From Arthrobacter sp. 135MFCol5.1 (lineage in GTDB: Bacteria; Actinomycetota; Actinomycetes; Actinomycetales; Micrococcaceae), in assembly GCF_000374865.1 (NCBI RefSeq), contig NZ_KB895453.1, forward strand, positions 1 through 64,000: a stretch of 64,000 bases of DNA, read 5' to 3'. Position 1 is the stretch's first letter. Each line of letters starts with the position of its first letter. Shown here piece by piece: positions 60,848 to 64,000 of this stretch. The notes beneath the pieces are model-generated. The model did not search any database. It saw only the letters and a program-made list of their open reading frames with translations, and was not told where the DNA came from. The position numbers were made by a program, and so were the translations under genes.

Positions 60848-62575
60848 CTACTGCGCCAGCCGCTGGCCGGTCCAGGGCCCGGCAATGTTCGACGGCGACG
60901 CGAGGCTTCCGGAGCCCAGGTCCCAGTACTGCACGGTGTCGTTTGCCCGGCGCAGTGCCACCCCCCGGGAGTTCAGCGCGGTGACGTTGCGCAGCGCGCG
61001 GATCCCGGTGACGTCCGTCCATCCCGTGGCTACGGTGGGCCGTGCCTCAGCGCGAAGCGTGGTGGTACCCCACCCGCGGTACAGCGTGGCACTGCCGTCG
61101 GCCTTGAGCGCCAGGATGTCCTGGAAGCCGTCACCGTCGAAGTCCACCATGGCCAGCCGGGAGGCGGTGATGCCGGTGGCAATGGTGACGCGGTCGGCAA
61201 TGTCGCCGGTGCCCTTGTTCGGGTAGAGGAACAGGTTTCCGGAGCCGTCGAGGGCGAGGATCTGGGGCATCCTGTTGTTGGCGCACCAGCCTCCCACCGC
61301 CAGGGTCAAGGTGTTCCAGCCGCCGGTGCCGAGCGTGATGGGCGCCTGGAAGCCGCCGGTGGCGATACCCCGGTAGAGGGCCAGGTTGCCCGTGGTCCAC
61401 TGGACCAGGACGTCGTAGGTGCCGTCGCGGTCCCAGTCCGTCACGAAGACTTCCTTGGCGCCGGCAAACCCTGAGCCGATCACTTTCGCTGCGGCGTAGG
61501 TACGGGGGCCGGTGGCTGCCCTGTTCAACAGTTGCCCCGCGGAGTCGACCGACACGAGGTCAGCCGGGCCGGTGATGGCGGCGGCGGAAAGGTTCAGGGT
61601 GGGCGGCATGTGCCGTACCGGGGCATCGCAGAGGCTTGGCGGGGGTGCCGGGAAGGGCCCGCCGGAGCCGGCGCCGCCCGGGGAATCGAGGGTGCCGGCG
61701 GGCAGCGTGGTGTAACCGAAGAAGTTCACCACTCCCCAGATCTGGTAGGTGGAGTTGGTGTAGGAGATGCCGGCTCCCATGACGTTGAACCTGGGATCCA
61801 GGAGCATGGCGTTGTGCCCGGGGGAGCCCTTCCACCATTCCACGAGCTGGGCGGCGTCGCGGTCCGTGCGGATGGCGATGATCTCACCGGCCCCGTTGTT
61901 GGGGCTCATCGCGCGGGGGTCTGTCCAGAAGGAGGCCCGGTGTTCCACCACCTCACGGGTGGCGATATTGTCAGACCAGTCCTGAGCTAGCCCCGCCACG
62001 ATGGGGTGGTATTTCACCTTGTTCAGGCCGTTGGCCACCCGGTACTCATTGATCTTGGTGAAGACCGTGAGGATGGCGGCGGCGTTGCTGTCCGGGACCA
62101 GCGCCTCGGTGGAGGGCAGCGCGGTGGCCGATTCGGGTGCGGCCAGCTGGGCCGGGGCGGCGAGTTCGTGGTCGGGCGCCCAGAGCGGAGGGATGGACGG
62201 CACGTCGGATGTCGTCGCTGCGGAGGTGGCGGCGGGGAGCGCCCCGGTGGACGGCGTGGTGGACGGCGTGGTGGACGGGGAGGATGCCGCAGCCGTTGAT
62301 GACGTGGCGGGCGCGGACGCAGCGGTGGGCGGGGTGGAGGCGGGCACAGGTGAAGCGGCCCGGATGTCCGGGTCCACGGCCGGCGTGAGGTTTCCGACGC
62401 CTGTGTTCGCCGCAGCGGACCGGCCGGCGTCGCGCACCAAGGGAGCCGCGAGGGTGATGCTCGCCGTGCCCGAAGCCTGGCCAAACGGCGGCGCAGGAGG
62501 AGCAGTGGCGGACGATGAGACCAGCGCCAACGCGCAGAGCACGCCAATAAAAGACGGTGCCACCAATTTATTCAC
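60848..62575 (-). CDS. secreted CAP-domain protein with FG-GAP repeats
   Basis: A 575-residue exported protein. The signal peptide is [17 protein letters not shown] with an Ala-rich end. A Pro/Thr/Ser/Ala-rich linker follows to about 150. The CAP domain (about 170-300) shows [32 protein letters not shown] and [17 protein letters not shown]. The last 250 residues carry FG-GAP/VCBS-like beta-propeller repeats ([36 protein letters not shown]) that bind calcium. GTG 62575 is chosen because the signal peptide begins there. It should be secreted or cell-wall bound. The role of bacterial CAP proteins is mostly unknown. Confidence 0.85.
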   Translation of the reverse strand: MNKLVAPSFIGVLCALALVSSSATAPPAPPFGQASGTASITLAAPLVRDAGRSAAANTGVGNLTPAVDPDIRAASPVPASTPPTAASAPATSSTAAASSPSTTPSTTPSTGALPAATSAATTSDVPSIPPLWAPDHELAAPAQLAAPESATALPSTEALVPDSNAAAILTVFTKINEYRVANGLNKVKYHPIVAGLAQDWSDNIATREVVEHRASFWTDPRAMSPNNGAGEIIAIRTDRDAAQLVEWWKGSPGHNAMLLDPRFNVMGAGISYTNSTYQIWGVVNFFGYTTLPAGTLDSPGGAGSGGPFPAPPPSLCDAPVRHMPPTLNLSAAAITGPADLVSVDSAGQLLNRAATGPRTYAAAKVIGSGFAGAKEVFVTDWDRDGTYDVLVQWTTGNLALYRGIATGGFQAPITLGTGGWNTLTLAVGGWCANNRMPQILALDGSGNLFLYPNKGTGDIADRVTIATGITASRLAMVDFDGDGFQDILALKADGSATLYRGWGTTTLRAEARPTVATGWTDVTGIRALRNVTALNSRGVALRRANDTVQYWDLGSGSLASPSNIAGPWTGQRLAQ

Positions 62576-62707
62576 AACATCCCCAGCTCTGTCATGCCTA
62601 CCCGGGAGACCATTCCGGCGGCTTTCATTCGCAACATTAGCCCCACGGGGCCACAGCAACAACGGGAAAGTGCGGGTGTGGATAACCGATACGGTAATTT
62701 GGGAGCC

Positions 62708-63283
62708 GTGCTGATCTCTGACCGCGACATTCGTGCCGAAATTGATTCCCAGCGGATCGTGCTGGAACCTTACGACCCCGCGATGGTCCAGCCATCGTCC
62801 GTGGATGTGCGGATCGACAAATTCTTCAGGTTGTTCGACAACCACAAGTACGCGCACATCGACCCAGCGCTGGAGCAGCCCGAACTGACGCGGCTGGTGG
62901 AAGTGGAGCAGGACGAAGCGTTCATCCTCCACCCTGGGGAGTTCGTCCTGGGGTCCACGTACGAAACCGTCACCCTGCCCGATGACATCGCCGCCCGCCT
63001 GGAAGGCAAGTCATCCTTGGGCCGGCTTGGCCTCCTGACACACTCCACTGCAGGCTTCATCGATCCTGGTTTCTCCGGGCACGTCACGCTGGAGCTGTCC
63101 AACATGGCCACCCTGCCGATTAAGCTCTGGCCCGGCATGAAGATCGGCCAGCTCTGCTTTTTCCGGCTCAGCTCCGCCGCGGAGTTCCCCTACGGCCAGG
63201 GGGAGTACGGCAACCGGTACCAGGGCCAGCGCGGTCCCACGGCCAGCCGCAGCCACCTGAACTTCCACCGCACCAGCATCTAG
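62708..63283 (+). CDS. dcd: dCTP deaminase
   Basis: A 191-residue cytoplasmic enzyme that converts dCTP to dUTP, or directly to dUMP in the bifunctional actinobacterial type. [12 protein letters not shown] starts the protein. [16 protein letters not shown], the catalytic region [34 protein letters not shown] and IGQLCFFRL follow. GTG 62708 fits the family start and is preceded by GGGAG; a longer in-frame start at 62594 is less likely. It is divergent from the CAP gene, with about 130 bp shared promoter space. Confidence 0.93.
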   Translation: MLISDRDIRAEIDSQRIVLEPYDPAMVQPSSVDVRIDKFFRLFDNHKYAHIDPALEQPELTRLVEVEQDEAFILHPGEFVLGSTYETVTLPDDIAARLEGKSSLGRLGLLTHSTAGFIDPGFSGHVTLELSNMATLPIKLWPGMKIGQLCFFRLSSAAEFPYGQGEYGNRYQGQRGPTASRSHLNFHRTSI

Positions 63284-63317
63284 CTCCGGCAGCGCTGGAT
63301 CCGGCGGCGCGGCAGCC

Positions 63318-64000
63318 CTAAACCCGCGGCGCGATCACGGGCCGCCGGATGGCAGCCTTTGCGAGGGGTTCCACGTAGCGCGCCGCCAACGGGCCCAACA
63401 CCGCCATGAGCAGCACATAGGCCGTGGCCAGCGCCGCCAGCTGGTGCGGAACCGCCCCGGACGCGACCGCCAGCCCCGCGATCACGATGGAGAATTCGCC
63501 GCGTGCGATGAGCGCGGCGCCGGCGCGGAAGCGGCCCGGGCGGGCGATTCCGGCGCGTTTCGCCGCCCAGATACCGGTCAGCATCTTGGTGCCCGCAGTG
63601 ACTGCCGCCAACACCAGGGCCCAGCCCAAAACCGGGGGGATGGACGTGGGATCCGTGTTCAGCCCGAACGCCACGAAGAAGATAGCGGCGAAGAGGTCGC
63701 GCAGCGGCTCGAGGATGCGGGTGGCGCTGTGTGCCGTGGCGCCGGAGATGGCGATGCCCAGCATGAAGGCGCCCACCGCAGCGGACACCTGCATGGCCGA
63801 CGCCGCGCCGGCTACCAGCAACGCGGCACCCAGGACGTTGAGCAGGAAGACCTCGGAATTCTCGCTGTGGACGGCTTTGGAGACGTGGTGCCCGTGCCGC
63901 AGCGCCACCATCAGGACCAGGCTCACCACCGCCAGGGCGATTCCCACCGTGGTGAGGCCGCCCAGGAAACTCACACCTGCGAGCGTGGCAGTGAGGATGG
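63318..64000 (-). CDS. cation/proton antiporter (CPA2, KefB-like), partial
   Basis: The frame is open to the right edge; about 227 residues of the C-terminal half are visible. Helices with LLNVLGAALLVAGAASAMQVSAAVGAFMLGIAISG, then LRDLFAAIFFVAFGLNTDPT and ALIARGEFSIVIAGLAVASG, are the core and ion-binding region of the CPA2 Na+/H+ or K+/H+ exchangers. The protein ends with a short basic tail without a visible TrkA-N domain. The N-terminal half is outside the window, so subtype and start are not known. Confidence 0.87.
   Translation of the reverse strand, partial: ILTATLAGVSFLGGLTTVGIALAVVSLVLMVALRHGHHVSKAVHSENSEVFLLNVLGAALLVAGAASAMQVSAAVGAFMLGIAISGATAHSATRILEPLRDLFAAIFFVAFGLNTDPTSIPPVLGWALVLAAVTAGTKMLTGIWAAKRAGIARPGRFRAGAALIARGEFSIVIAGLAVASGAVPHQLAALATAYVLLMAVLGPLAARYVEPLAKAAIRRPVIAPRV

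Overview
This 64 kb window looks like chromosomal DNA from a high-GC soil actinobacterium of the Arthrobacter group (Micrococcaceae). The pointers are the GC-rich third codon positions, the MmsA/MmsB/ChvE-type sugar transporter, a DUF4193-like remnant, a DJ-1 and aldo/keto reductase pair, and many GTG starts. The genus assignment is inferred from gene content; I could not run a comparison.

Layout. (1) 1-15022 is a carbon-catabolism region. It holds the end of an enolase-superfamily enzyme, a sugar-phosphate isomerase/epimerase, a Gfo/Idh/MocA oxidoreductase, an SMP-30 lactonase with a zinc alcohol dehydrogenase on the other strand, a fused two-domain E1 dehydrogenase with a muconolactone-isomerase-like protein, a thioesterase, a GntP permease and a complete MmsA-MmsB-ChvE sugar ABC transporter. 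The set reads as uptake, oxidation, lactone opening and breakdown of a sugar or sugar acid whose identity I cannot name. (2) 15023-22965 is an accessory island of single-gene units: a pRiA4b ORF-3-like protein, a HEPN-like protein, an orphan protein, a serine resolvase, a truncated DUF4193 gene, a PD-(D/E)xK-like protein and a DUF2971 protein. Four 28-bp sites resembling actinobacterial dif (XerC arm, 6-bp centre, XerD arm) lie at the unit boundaries. This is the most unusual part of the window.

(3) 23074-32152 has cobalamin-dependent methionine synthase, an ABC-F protein that appears inserted between direct repeats, a single-polypeptide ECF transporter (T-A-A-S) and a translationally coupled lipoprotein. 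(4) 32303-37942 is a choline-to-betaine operon (TetR, BetB, BetA, APC permease) with two TetR-type operators. (5) 38007-49029 holds a frameshifted solute-binding protein, redox enzymes, a trehalose-phosphatase-like/GH15 fusion whose phosphatase nucleophile is lost, an MFS exporter, sarcosine oxidase, an AEC transporter and PanD.

(6) 49108-55547 is probably a proline-use module. A LysR regulator is divergent from an APC permease, bifunctional PutA follows, and the permease and putA promoters share a 64-bp conserved segment. Between them lie two oppositely oriented arrays of a 15-bp repeat with a 32-bp period. (7) 55601-64000 has a zinc-ribbon protein, a LysR/MFS divergent pair, an opine-dehydrogenase-like enzyme coupled to a small basic protein, tRNA-Gly(CCC), an SRPBCC protein, a secreted CAP/FG-GAP protein, dCTP deaminase and the end of a cation/proton antiporter.
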